Source: Fragilariopsis cylindrus CCMP1102
Taxonomy: Eukaryota; Bacillariophyta; Bacillariophyceae; Bacillariales; Bacillariaceae
NCBI GenBank assembly: GCA_900095095.1
Contig: FMBT01000322.1
Span: 1 to 64,000, forward strand
Length of the DNA: 64,000 nt
Direction of reading: 5' to 3'
Within the stretch, counting starts at the first letter, position 1, and every line of letters begins with the position of its first letter. The translations under genes were made by a program, and so were the position numbers. Positions 47,180 through 57,923 of the stretch are shown here, one piece after another. A model generated the notes under the pieces. It searched no databases, had not been told where the DNA came from, and saw only the letters and a program-made list of their open reading frames with translations.

Positions 47180-47350
47180 GAGAGAAAAATGAGAAAAATA
47201 GGACGACGGAAAATAAAGTGAGAATAAACGAACGATCAAATTTCAGTTGCCAATACATTCTATTACAATACTTGTTTATATATTATCTTTGTATTTTTTA
47301 TTTCGCGCGCGCGGGGTTTACGATCGATTCCTCTTCTCATTGTTCGTTCA

Positions 47351-47830
47351 TCAAATCGTGTAACAAGTAGCCGCTTCTGCTGTAATAAAAATACTTCCAT
47401 CTGGAGCATCACGAATCATTGCTGTTATAAGTGGCGTTGTTAACATTGCCGTCGTTATTAAATTTTCTTTTTCTTTTTTGTCGTTGCTTGTACTTTCTTC
47501 GAATTTTCTTGTATTCTTGCATTGTTGGTTCAGCTGTTGTTTCTTGGTGGCATATACGACCTGCTATTCTTTGTGGTTTTGATCTTGTTCTTTCTATCTG
47601 TTATATCACGTATAGCTTGCCCGATTTTATCTTTTAGTTGGATCATTTGAATCTGAATCCATTTATCTGATACTTTGTCTTTCCTGAGGAATCTTGAATC
47701 AGCACACAATATTCTGGCCAGTTCAATTATAAACAAGATTTAATAATGACTTTGATTGTTCATCAGAAGTTACTACACGTCCCAAGCCATTTACTTTGAA
47801 GCAGATTTTGAACCAAATGAAAGAAAATAC
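47351..47830 (-). pseudogene. Coding-like remnant, frame broken, unknown
   Basis: Minus-strand peptides in different frames look protein-like: LGRVVTSDEQSKSLLNLVYN, then SDKWIQIQMIQLKDKIGQAI, then EPTMQEYKKIRRKYKQRQKR, and finally TTPLITAMIRDAPDGSIFIT running to a stop at 47351. Changes of frame coincide with A-runs. No start, signal or known domain. It could be a decayed gene or a real gene hidden by base errors, convergent with PPIP5K. Confidence 0.3.
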
Positions 47831-48220
47831 AAAAGTTATTAAAAAGAACACAAAGTAAGTACAATGAAGATGCTGGGACACGTTTACTGCAATTCGTGCG
47901 TAGAATAGAATATACATTAAAATTAAAGATAAAAGAAGTAGCACAATTACATAAAATATTTGCTATATTATTTTTATTACTATATTATTGCTGCCTGCTT
48001 TCGTGCACGTTAATTCATTTAAATTGTTTCCTAATCAATAACAATTGTGCACCAGAGCAGCAATTACTCTTATATTTCTTCACACATTACATTCACCATC
48101 AACACAATATATATTATATACTGTATAAACATATTGTTCGTTCGTTCGTTCGTTCGTTCATTCGTTCATTCATTCGTTTTTATTTTTCGAAACACTTTAA
48201 CATTTATATTATTGTTGTTC
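47831..48220. other. Spacer with TTCG tetranucleotide repeat
   Basis: A (TTCG)n/(TTCA)n run at about 48136-48178 makes a spurious Arg-Ser-Phe frame. No gene supported. Confidence 0.6.
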
Positions 48221-50875
48221 TTAAGGAGAAAAATCCAAATCAGGATTAATAAATTCCAGTTCAGGATCTGGAAGATCCTCTTCAGGATCAGTAAAATCCT
48301 CTGGACCCTCTGGGTCAGTAAAATCCCCTGGACCCTCTGGATCAGTAAAATCCTCTGGAAAATCCTCTGAAGGAATATAATTCTCTGGAGCGCAAATTGG
48401 ACTAGCAGGAATAGTAATCGAATCTATTAATAATCATAAGACAGAGAGAGATATAGATGGAGATCGAGAGGGCAGGATTAGTTTTTAAATATTTGCAACC
48501 ATGACGACAAGTATCAACAATTAAAAAAATATCCTAAACGTACTTTCAGTACCACCAATGAAGCGACAACTCCATGTTGGAGTATCAATTTCTTGTTCTG
48601 GGCATCTACATTGGATCTGAAATGGTGTCACAGCACCCTCATAAGTGATTTGTGTATATTGTGTACATGAACCTTCGATAGCATTTGGGAAAAATTCTGC
48701 ACATGGTTCACAATTAGTAATTTTGGCTGGACAAATGGCACTACCACTAGAAAAATCAACTGAATCCGGAATTGCAATTGAACCATCCGCTGGTGCAGGA
48801 GGTGTAGTCTCAGTAGGTGCAGGAACACCAGACAAGATAGGCATCATCGTTGGTGCAGGAACACCAGACAAGATAGGCATCATCGTTGGTACAACGGGTA
48901 CTGCGTTTGGTGGTGCTGGTGTCAAAGATCCTACACAATTCCAAACTTCAGTCGCTGCATCACATTCGCATGTAGCAGTTTCATCAAGTGGAACCCCGTC
49001 TGTTGTAATAGTTTGTGAATAGTTACATGACGCACTTGATAATCCTACGGGTAATACACCTGCACATGTGGTACCATCTCCAGGGAATGTACCACACTCC
49101 GTTGGTGTAGTTGCAGTAGGTGCAGTAGGTGCAGCGGGAACTGGAATCGTAGTTGATGGTTGGATTTGACCCGCTGGCATCAAAGATGGTGCAACAACTG
49201 GCATGAAGGAACCGTCACATGACCAGCTTTTGAGGTAGGGATGTAAGAAAGAATGAAGTGAAAGAACCGGATGAATGCGTCGATAAGTAAGTGAATGATA
49301 CAGCACGGCGACGACGACGACGACGTCAATGACACACACACACACACACACACGGAAATCGAAATAACTTACAGATCAACAGTAGACCCGGCTGCATTGG
49401 AACATTCACAATTAAATGTTTCAAATTCACTACTGGAAGAAAATCTTCGTGAGAACATACATGTTTGTGCGGAATTTTCCGTAACTCTGTGTGCGTTTGT
49501 TTGCAATTATTAGTTTATTGTTGTTGCGTATCGCGAGAAAAAGACGAAGAAGAAGTAGTAGCAGAAGAAGAAAATTCATGAGAAGAAGTGGGAAAGAAAT
49601 AGAATAAAACGAACGATCAATTGGACGGCATTTGTATATAATTCAATTCAATTCAATTCAATTCAGTTCAGTTCAGTTCAATTCAATGTATTTCAATTGG
49701 AATAAAAGAAATGTTGGAATGTATGCAACTTACAATAATCCTGCACACGAATCACCGTTAGCTGGGGGTGAATCTTGAGGTGGACATTCATTAGGTGCTG
49801 CAATTGGTGTTAATCCTAGTGATCTACATGCCCATAATGGATTTGCTTTATCGCATTCACATATGATCTCTTCACTAGAAATCGGTGGTGATCCTACAAT
49901 TTCTTCATATCCACAACCAATTGACGCCTTGTCATCTGGAACTAATCCAGCACAAGATGAACCATCTTCAAAATCACTTAATCTGGCTGGACAACCGGTA
50001 CCACCCATCTCCATCGAAACAGGAGGTGCGGGATCAGTAGATATGATAGGCGTATCGGCTGGTGCTGGCACGACTGGTGGTACAGGAGTAAGTGGTGCTT
50101 GAACAGACCCAGACGGATCTAGGTTACACATAAATACACCACCATCAGATCGGCATGTACATCTCATACTACCACCATAATAACATTCTTGATATAAGAA
50201 TGGACTTGGTACTGTACAATCCTGACCACTTACTCCAGTAGCTGGACAACCAGTTTGTGTAAACGATAGAGAGATAGGATCGACAGGAGCAATAGGTGGA
50301 TCTGTTGGTGTACTATCAGGTACAACAGGTGGTACAGGTGTTAATGTTGGAGCAATAATCATTGCACCACAGTTATAAAATGCATTAGCAAAAACATCAC
50401 ATGCTGATTGACAGAAACTTCTACATCCAGCAATAGGATTACCACTTGAAAAGGTACTTGCATATAAACAATTCCTACATCCTTCTTGTGCATTACCAGA
50501 AGAAGGAACACAATTGTTCAATTGACGTGTTTCAAAATTGCATCGTGATGTCCATTCGTTCACACCAGTTGGTGTTGGTGGTGCAACAGGAGCAGGAGGT
50601 GACGTAGGAGAAGCAACAACAACAGGAACATTAACAGCAACATTATTATTATTCTTGTCATTCTTTTGAAGATGACGACGTCGTTGATGACCTTGATTGT
50701 TGTTGTTGCTGAATTGTACTTGTGTTGGATCAGCATCTTTAGATGTTGCACCACGAATACCGCCACCACTAGTGTTTCCGATAGCAGAAACAACAGAAGT
50801 AGTGGTAGATGATGAGGCAATCAGCATCATCGTTGCCAAAGCGAACACGCTGCTCTGAATCTTGAAAAGCAACAT
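48221..50875 (-). CDS. Secreted multi-domain Cys-rich protein with Pro/Thr linkers
   Basis: Four exons: 50875..49734, 49486..49373, 49226..48544 and 48423..48221, GT-AG introns, phase kept, about 713 residues. A signal peptide (LATMMLIASSSTTTSVVSA) starts it. About six Cys-rich modules follow, separated by linkers of the type TPVPPVVPAPADTP. Four modules share a pattern Cys-x(8-12)-Cys-Ala-Gly ... Cys ... CECD-x(5)-W-x-Cys, for example DSSCAGLV... / ICECDKANPLWACRS, TTCAGVLP... / CECDAATEVWNCVGS, and one spanning exons 1-3 (DSCAGLL / NCECSNAAGSTVDLWSCDG). Intron positions cut inside a module, not between modules. The last exon is an acidic Pro/Glu/Asp/Phe repeat (EDFTDPEGP). Likely cell wall or extracellular matrix; the enzyme-free modular layout supports a structural or adhesive role by inference. 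Confidence 0.8.
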
Positions 50876-52470
50876 GATGAGTTTTTCTTGAGTAGAGTAG
50901 AGTAGAGTAGAGTAGAGTAGAGAAGGAAGGAAGGAAGGAAGGAACGGACGGTATTCAAACTAGCTAAGCAATAGCAAGAGATTGAGATAGATAGAGAGAA
51001 ACGAAGATTGCAAAAAGAATAATATCTGCTTTCGTTTTTTTATGATAGATGGTTTGTGCTTTCAATTCACTATCGGTTTTTTTCTTTTGTATGTATTCTG
51101 GTTGCTTCTTCGTAGTTGGTCGTGAGTAAGAGGGAGTGAAGTGAAAGAAGTAATACGGTATGTAGTACGGTACTGGTATGGAGTAAAGTTTCTTCGGACA
51201 TCTTCGCTCACATCTGATATAGAAAATCTTACACACAACGTCACCATCAAAAGAAGATTTCATTAAAGCTTCGCCGACGATGGAACTGCAAAGATATCAT
51301 TCTGAGTTGCCAAAAGAATGTGTCACACGAGTCAAACTTAGCCAAAAGGGCTTTATAATTTTCGTCGTTGCTAACGCGTGCACGGTCCAATTTCACCAGA
51401 ATTTTTGAATCACACATACAGCAAAGCCAACATGCACATATATTATATTGTATTACTATCGAAAAAGGTCACAGTAGTTTGTAGGAATACTGACCGGCCC
51501 TATTTGTCTAACTGACTGACTGACTCGCCTAAGAAGTAACCAAGGAATATCCACTCACGTGTTGATATCATAATGATAATATTAATGACGTTTAAGAGAG
51601 TGCATGGTTGCTGACATTACAGCCATTATTCTATTACAGAACCAGCTTTTTTGGTTAGCTCTGATTGGACTAAACTGCAGAACGACGCACGAAAAAAATC
51701 CGGATAATTTTCCGTCTTCCTCGGGTTTCTTTGCATGCTCTTTTGTTTTGAGTGATGTAAAGCTCGAATTGGCAAGGCAGTATTGCATAGAGTTTTCGCA
51801 CAAAAATGATTGGCCTCAATAGTCAAGGTAAAGACACAACGAAACAAACAAGAGGTCGTGTACGTACGTACGTACGTACGTACGTACGTTACATGCTTAG
51901 TACTGTATACGTGCTAGTTTCCCCTGATCAGTTGAGAGTGTACTAGTATGTTAATAATTCTGTAGTACTGTAATGAATAGAATACCTAGAATTGTTAGTA
52001 ATGGAAATACCAGTACTGAACAATCCTATTGCATGAGATGGCACAGATATTCAGACAGCCAAATGCAAATGCAAATGCAAATGTAATGCGATTCAACTAT
52101 TCAATGGAATAAACAACAGTCCAGACCAACCAAAAATAGACATAGTACATAACTTTAATATAAAACGTACTGACTGTATTGACATATAGGTCCTACATAT
52201 ATCTACTATTGTACTGTATTTTATTGTATTGTATTGTATTGTAAAGTCGTGGAGTGGAGGTGTCTCAATAGTTATTAAGTGTTTAATTTTCCAAAAATAA
52301 TACAGCACGATGTAGGAACAAGAACAACATTGTTGGCAAAGAGCATGCAACGGTTAGCACCAGGTACCAACCAGTCTAGGCATTATGCATTAGGTAGGCC
52401 GATCTATCTACTGTATTCTTAGAAACATCATAATAATGGTGATACCCTTTCCTATATTTTCTACATTTAT
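50876..52470. other. Intergenic, no supported gene
   Basis: Contains GTAGA and GGAA short tandem repeats at 50893-50944, a 29-bp (TACG)n at 51861..51889 that is fully self-complementary, and (GCAAAT)n at 52063-52083. Short frames at 51582-51847 on both strands have no domain. Confidence 0.5.
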
Positions 52471-53394
52471 TTATGCATTTAATGTGATATCATCTAATCC
52501 TTTCACATTGGATCGAACATCACCACCCGCATAGGTCCAGATACCTGTACTATCATCCTTCATAAATTTTGATTTTTCAGAAACCATAGTTTCGTCACCT
52601 TCAATCGAGGATAATGAGGATTGTTCGGTACTACGTTTTATGGACCGTGAGGACGATTCCTCATATGTACGTCCACGTAATCGTACCGTAAATTCTAAAT
52701 AGGCTTCTTCATTGTCATTTTGTTGTTTGTCAATAATTTCTTCCTTGAGAATAGTTAAATCAACAAATTCAAAAGAATCAAACATACCATTCTGATCTAA
52801 TTCTTTGGCCCAGACTATTTTATTCTCTTGATAATCACGACAGACCTGATTGGTGGTTTGTATAATATGATTCACATCTCGATAATAAAAGGCTACATAT
52901 CTGGATTGTAATACCTGACGTGGTGTGACACAACCGAGAGTCCTCTCACTCTCAGCTTGAGAAGAAGCAGCAGCAGCAGTAGAAGCAGAAGTAGCGGTAG
53001 ATGCTATCAGTGGACCACAACATTCATTAAATGTTTTTGGTATTTTTTTGTGTTCGTCGTCGTCGTTGCCGTTGCCGTTGCCGCTATTACAGGGACAGGG
53101 TACATCACCCTCCTCGTTATTGCTAGGTACACGTGTTTTGAATCCATTGATCACATCATGGTAAGTTTCTGGTGGTGTACCAAATCCACCAAACGACGAA
53201 CTACTGCTGCCGCTATTATTACTACCTCCTGTTGTCTTTTTCTTTTTTAATTTGTTCTTATTATTATTGTTTCCTCCCTTCTTTTTATTATTATTATTAG
53301 CGGCAGCAAATGCTTCAATACCACCGCCAATGAAGCATAACACTAGTACAATAATAATTAATAATCGTGATGATGATAACGATAACTTTGTCAT
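52471..53394 (-). CDS. YchJ-like (SEC-C motif plus NTF2-like) protein, plastid-targeted
   Basis: 307 residues, single exon. A hydrophobic signal (RLLIIIVLVLCFIGG) ends GIEA|FAAANN, the Phe +1 plastid import motif, followed by a Lys/Asn-rich transit region. The core has PCPCNSGNGN and, after a low-complexity insert, FNECCGPLI: the Cys-x-Cys and Cys-Cys pattern of the SEC-C zinc-binding motif. Then TPRQVLQSRYVAFYYRDVNH and a beta-rich EEAYLEFTVRLRGR, matching the order in bacterial YchJ (TPEALMRSRYSAF). A Ser/Glu-rich stretch and GIWTYAGGDV close the fold. The bacterial family has no settled biochemical role. The insertion between the two Cys pairs is unusual but may be a loop. Confidence 0.75.
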   Translation of the reverse strand: MTKLSLSSSRLLIIIVLVLCFIGGGIEAFAAANNNNKKKGGNNNNKNKLKKKKTTGGSNNSGSSSSSFGGFGTPPETYHDVINGFKTRVPSNNEEGDVPCPCNSGNGNGNDDDEHKKIPKTFNECCGPLIASTATSASTAAAASSQAESERTLGCVTPRQVLQSRYVAFYYRDVNHIIQTTNQVCRDYQENKIVWAKELDQNGMFDSFEFVDLTILKEEIIDKQQNDNEEAYLEFTVRLRGRTYEESSSRSIKRSTEQSSLSSIEGDETMVSEKSKFMKDDSTGIWTYAGGDVRSNVKGLDDITLNA

Positions 53395-54454
53395 CGTCCT
53401 ATTTATTTGTCGTCTTTATTCGTACGCACTGGGAGAACTTCTACTAGCCTATACTACTACAGTACTACTAGTGGTATTCTTCCTACTTCTTTTTGTTGCT
53501 GTTGATGTTGATGTTGATGATGATGATGATGATGTCATGTAATACTATTCTTTTACGTACAATAATGCTATTTATACTCTCTCTCTTCTGCCATTGCCAA
53601 CAGTCTAATTTTTTTTGTAGGTGATGTTGAGTTGTGCTTTGAGGCTGGGCGGTGGTTGATGATGCCTTCTGGAAGATAAAAGTTTGATGATATGAGGATG
53701 CTGATGTGTATGTCGTGCAACACGAATGAATAAAATTAATCGAATGGATCGAATGAGTCAAATCAAATCGACTAACCTAAAACTTTAAAAAAAAAGGGTC
53801 AGTTTTGAAAGAAGTTTGAAGAAAAGAGGTAATTTTTAGAAGCGCATTGAAAAAGTGACAATTAAGATTTTGATCTACTAAATAAGCAATAATCGAAGAT
53901 TCATGTGTATCGACTGAATTCTTGTTGAGCGTGGAGAAAGAGTACTTAGTCGAGTCGAGGTACAAACTAATAGATGCTCGTAAGTATAAGATTTTAACCT
54001 GATTTTAACTAACTTTATGACGACTGAGTCAAGAACTAAAATGAATCAACCAATCGAAGATTCATGTGTATCGCTCGACTATTCCTGTCGAAAACGACTG
54101 TACTTCCTACTGTACTTCAAGACCTAGACCAATTATAGTTCATTAATTAACTTTCAGGTTTTGGAAGCGCTTCTAAATACGTCGTAGGCGCGGCGGAATA
54201 CTACACACGAATTAAGAAACATCATCTCAAAGCAGCTCGTCGATCGTACTGTATTAAAATCATCTAACTAACAATACAGTAACAATTTTGTAGTGTTAAA
54301 GTCGAGTCGAGGTACAACAAGTTATGTTCATAGAGCCAAAGTTACCTTACTATTTTCTGCTGTGCGATTACTTATAAAGTTTCGATACTAATCTCTTTAG
54401 GTAAAACAATCATTGTACCCATACCCACACAATAAAAATTTGTAAGTTACTACA
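53395..54454. other. Intergenic, no supported gene
   Basis: Contains a GATGTT/GAT trinucleotide run at 53503-53535. A phrase AATCGAAGATTCATGTGTATCG occurs twice (about 53889 and 54055), a short dispersed duplication. No coding signal. Confidence 0.5.
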
Positions 54455-54838
54455 ATGAAAACTATTATGAAAACTAACAGTAATGATAGGATTATACGGT
54501 TGAATGTTGGTGGTCAACATTTTATAACAACACAAACGACACTTTGTGCAGTCGAAGGATCTCTACTTGCGAATATGTCTCGTAAATATGCACAACCGAT
54601 CAAGATCGGAGGAGAATTATTTTTAGATCGTAATCCGATAGCATTTGGTGTCATTCTTGATTACCTCCGTGATGGATGTCGTGTCATGGTAGATTTACCA
54701 TCAAACAAACATAATAATGATGAAACAACACTTCTCCAAAGACTTCGTACAGATGCGGACTATTTTGGATTACCGGGGTTAGTCCTTTATTGCGATACAA
54801 AGTTACGCAGTATGGAGGAAGCTGCGAAGGAAGAATAG
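54455..54838 (+). CDS. BTB/POZ (K+-channel T1/KCTD-type) domain protein
   Basis: 127 residues, single exon, start ATG at 54455. IIRLNVGGQHFITTQTTL is the hallmark opening of T1/KCTD BTB domains; FLDRNPIAFGVILDYLRDG matches the conserved FIDRDP-x-F-x-x-ILNFLR motif, and DADYFGLPGLV closes it. The protein is almost only the BTB fold with a short acidic/basic tail, so it is probably an adaptor, for example for a Cullin-3 ligase, as known for KCTD proteins; the partner is inference. The in-frame codon after the TAG stop is ATG and the frame stays open to 55024, but that extension shows no domain. Confidence 0.85.
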   Translation: MKTIMKTNSNDRIIRLNVGGQHFITTQTTLCAVEGSLLANMSRKYAQPIKIGGELFLDRNPIAFGVILDYLRDGCRVMVDLPSNKHNNDETTLLQRLRTDADYFGLPGLVLYCDTKLRSMEEAAKEE

Positions 54839-55058
54839 ATGAAGGAGATTCATTATGATTATCATCAAAACAGCGATGGTATGTGTCCTGATCCTTCAAT
54901 TTACAACAGTAAACGTGACATAAGAGTAGAAGGGGGGAAATTTATCTTTGAGATATCTACACTCAACCAACGTCACGTCGCGTGTCACGTCACTATAAGA
55001 TGCATACATGGATGTAAAAAATAGTATAGCATAGTTTTGGTTTTTATATTATATCATA

Positions 55059-57484
55059 TTATTTAATAGTATTATTTTTAGTAAACGGATTTGATGGATC
55101 TGTGATTGATGATGTGAAATTTTGTTCCTCATGAAAATGATATGTTTTTTTATAAAATTCCGGATGTATATCCAAAGATGTAGTACTACATTGTTCTTCT
55201 TTGTAAACTTGTATTGCTTCATTGATACCATATATAACAGCACATAACATCCAACCATTCCGTAAATGTTCTTTCCGTTTCACATCGATTTTCCAATAGG
55301 ATGGATCTTCTAGACTCCTATTTTTATTTTTATCGGTAACAGAAAAATCCATTTTTTCTATACCATTTGGAAAGACATACCAATCATATAGTTCAGCAAC
55401 ATCCGATGGTGGTTCTTTCATTAATGGTGCGGAACAATTATTAAACATATCTTCCGGTAATTTATATTTTGAAAAAAACCATCGACCTAATGCATACCGT
55501 TGACAATAATGTACAACAAATGGTATTTCTTTTAATGTTATATTAACTGACGTATATACCTCATCTAATTTTACGTTACCATTGCTAGTATCATCACCAC
55601 CAATAATATTCGGTGGTTTCATACATACATTAGCTTTATTTAACTTATTATCAATAAAATCAAAATTCTCACCACTACCATCAACTTGTATTGTATTGTA
55701 TTGTCGTATATATCGTTGTTTTGTGGTAGCAATCGTGGAAATAAAGAGGAGAAGAATGCGATATGATAATGGTGAGAAGAAGAAAAGGAAAGAGAAAAAC
55801 ATACAGCTAGCTATCTAGCAGCGAGATGAATGAGACTGGAGGAGTGAGTGAGTGAGTGAGTCGATATGACAGATCCTTTCCCCCTTCCTCTCCTCTTTGC
55901 AGCCGAAGTTTTGCTTTTCAATCCATTCTTGTCGTACAGTATATAGGTCTCTCCTAATATTTCAACTACGGTTTACGGTTTACGTTGTACGTACCATCGG
56001 AGACCATAAAACCTTCTGCTAATTTATGTGGTAATTGTAAATGTGCCGCTGCTATACTATATCCATGCATTTCTGCCATAAATTGTGGAAATATTGTATA
56101 AACACCGGGTAAGAACTTCACCCAATGTACTGCCAGTTGATACATATCTTTTGCGGTCGCCACATAGGGTGGTCCAGCTGGATAATAATCCGCAGCATCC
56201 TGTAATGAGATATTTAATGCTGGTGACTGTGGACCCACAATATCTACTAACTGTCCATTTAACGATGTGAACCAACCATTCCCAAAACCATATTTTTGAG
56301 CATGTGGACTACCATGTTTGACAATATCGTCATTATAATTGATTGGACTGGTATTTTTTAATTGATGTTGTTTAGTATTTTTTGTATCAATCCAACCACC
56401 CACATAATTGGTATAACTATTAAAATCAGAGGTGATTGGTCGTAATAACATCATATCCGGATCTAATATAATCACAATCGCATCATCATCTTTATGACTA
56501 CTACTACTAGTACTACTACCATCATTATTATTAGCATTAAATCCTAATGATTCTTCCATCCAATGTAATATCCCATGTGGTTTATTCCAATATTTTTGAT
56601 TCCCTGTACCACTCCCAAAATCAGGTGTGATATGCATTTCAAATGTTTGATGTTTTAATTGTAATGGTAGTACACGTTGTTGATGTATCAATTTCAATTC
56701 TTCTGCTTCCTGTTCAGTACAACCACTCACTAAACGTACAATTGTTCCTGGTTGTTTTACTTTATGTGCAAAATAAAAAAATGCTAATGCTTGCCAATTT
56801 TGAAATGGTGTACAACCTTTGAAGTAGAGTGATCGAGTGAAGGTTACCACGATGATGATCGAAGTAAGTAAGTAAGTAAGTAATGAAAGAGAGATTTTTG
56901 GTGAGTAATACAGTATATGGATGGACATGAAAGGAAACGAGAAATGAAACGAGAAGAAGGAAAAATAGAATAGAATCGACAACGGATACACATACATACA
57001 AAGAAACAGAAATTGATATAACTTGGTACGCTTGCATTTGCATTTGCTACTTGGACTTGTACCAGTACAGTACACGATAGCACATACCTGTTGAGAATAC
57101 CATATAATATTTTTGATCTTTTTGATCTTCTTTTTTCAAATTCAAATCCAAATTATTATTAGTATTTTGTTGTTGTTGTTTTTGTTGTGGATGACTATCA
57201 CTTCGTAAATGATTATTAGCATTTACATTCGCATTCGCATCGCCACGACGTTCGTCTAATGTTGTAATAAATGCTGGATGATCCACAACAGTAATATCAT
57301 AATTGTCACCATATGTAGTAGGTACCACCAAAAGACCAGTTAATAATGTTAAGAAACAAACGATACCAGTCATTGTTAAAAATCCAATAAAAATAAAATT
57401 CCAGGATGAATATTTTATTTTTGAATTAGGAGATTTTTTGTAGTTGCTGACAGCCGTTGTCGTCATTGTTTTCATCGACGTCAT
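55059..57484 (-). CDS. Golgi glycosyltransferase of the Hyp O-arabinosyltransferase / Ser galactosyltransferase type
   Basis: Three exons: 57484..57088, 56816..55995 and 55684..55059, phase kept, about 614 residues; the ATG at 57484 is the first in frame. One membrane span (FIFIGFLTMTGIVCFLTLLT) near the N terminus gives type II topology. The catalytic region begins at the exon 1/2 join with VFSTGCTPFQNWQALAFFYF, then QPGTIVRLVSGCTEQEAEEL, NKPHGILHWMEESLGF, and VIILDPDMMLLRPI with a D-x-D metal site; AEMHGYSIAAAHLQLPHK and the GEN-DF segment of exon 3 follow. Plant HPAT/SERGT proteins read in the same order (DWQ-x-G, GQPGP-TR-x-SC, NKP-x-G-x-x-HW, DADM). It should glycosylate Hyp or Ser on secreted glycoproteins. 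Donor and acceptor cannot be told from sequence alone. Confidence 0.8.
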
Positions 57485-57923
57485 TGTCGTCACCTCGTTG
57501 TTGTCGTAGTTGCGGCGCTATATATGGATTCGATCTATTAAGTGGAATAGTGTGTACGTATGGTGTGGTTGATGTGATGTGAAGTAATGATGTTATGTAC
57601 TATTATTTATTTATTTATTTCTGCTCTTTTTTTTAGTATTTGAACTTATTTGTCAAAACAGGTATTATTAGACGTTACCGTTATTCAGTATTATTTATTT
57701 ATTTCTCTCGGCGTGAAAAGAGATATTCTCAGACGTGGTTTGCAATTTTAATTTGAATTCAAATCGAATAAATTATTGTTCTTGCAAGCTTTATGTTTTA
57801 TAAACAGTAACGTTACTTTTTAAACAATTTTAGAGAGTCGAGTAGAGTCAGCCGAGAAGGAAGAATAACATCCAATATAGATTCCATTGTCAAGAATTAA
57901 ACCAGTTGCAGCTAGTAGCAAAC
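57485..57923. other. Divergent spacer between two membrane-anchored enzyme genes
   Basis: 439 bp holding both promoters; TTAT repeats at about 57602-57620 and 57690-57704. No coding signal. Confidence 0.45.

Noticed and set aside
51582-51847. Overlapping short frames on both strands
   Set aside because: No motif and strongly overlapping; treated as chance.
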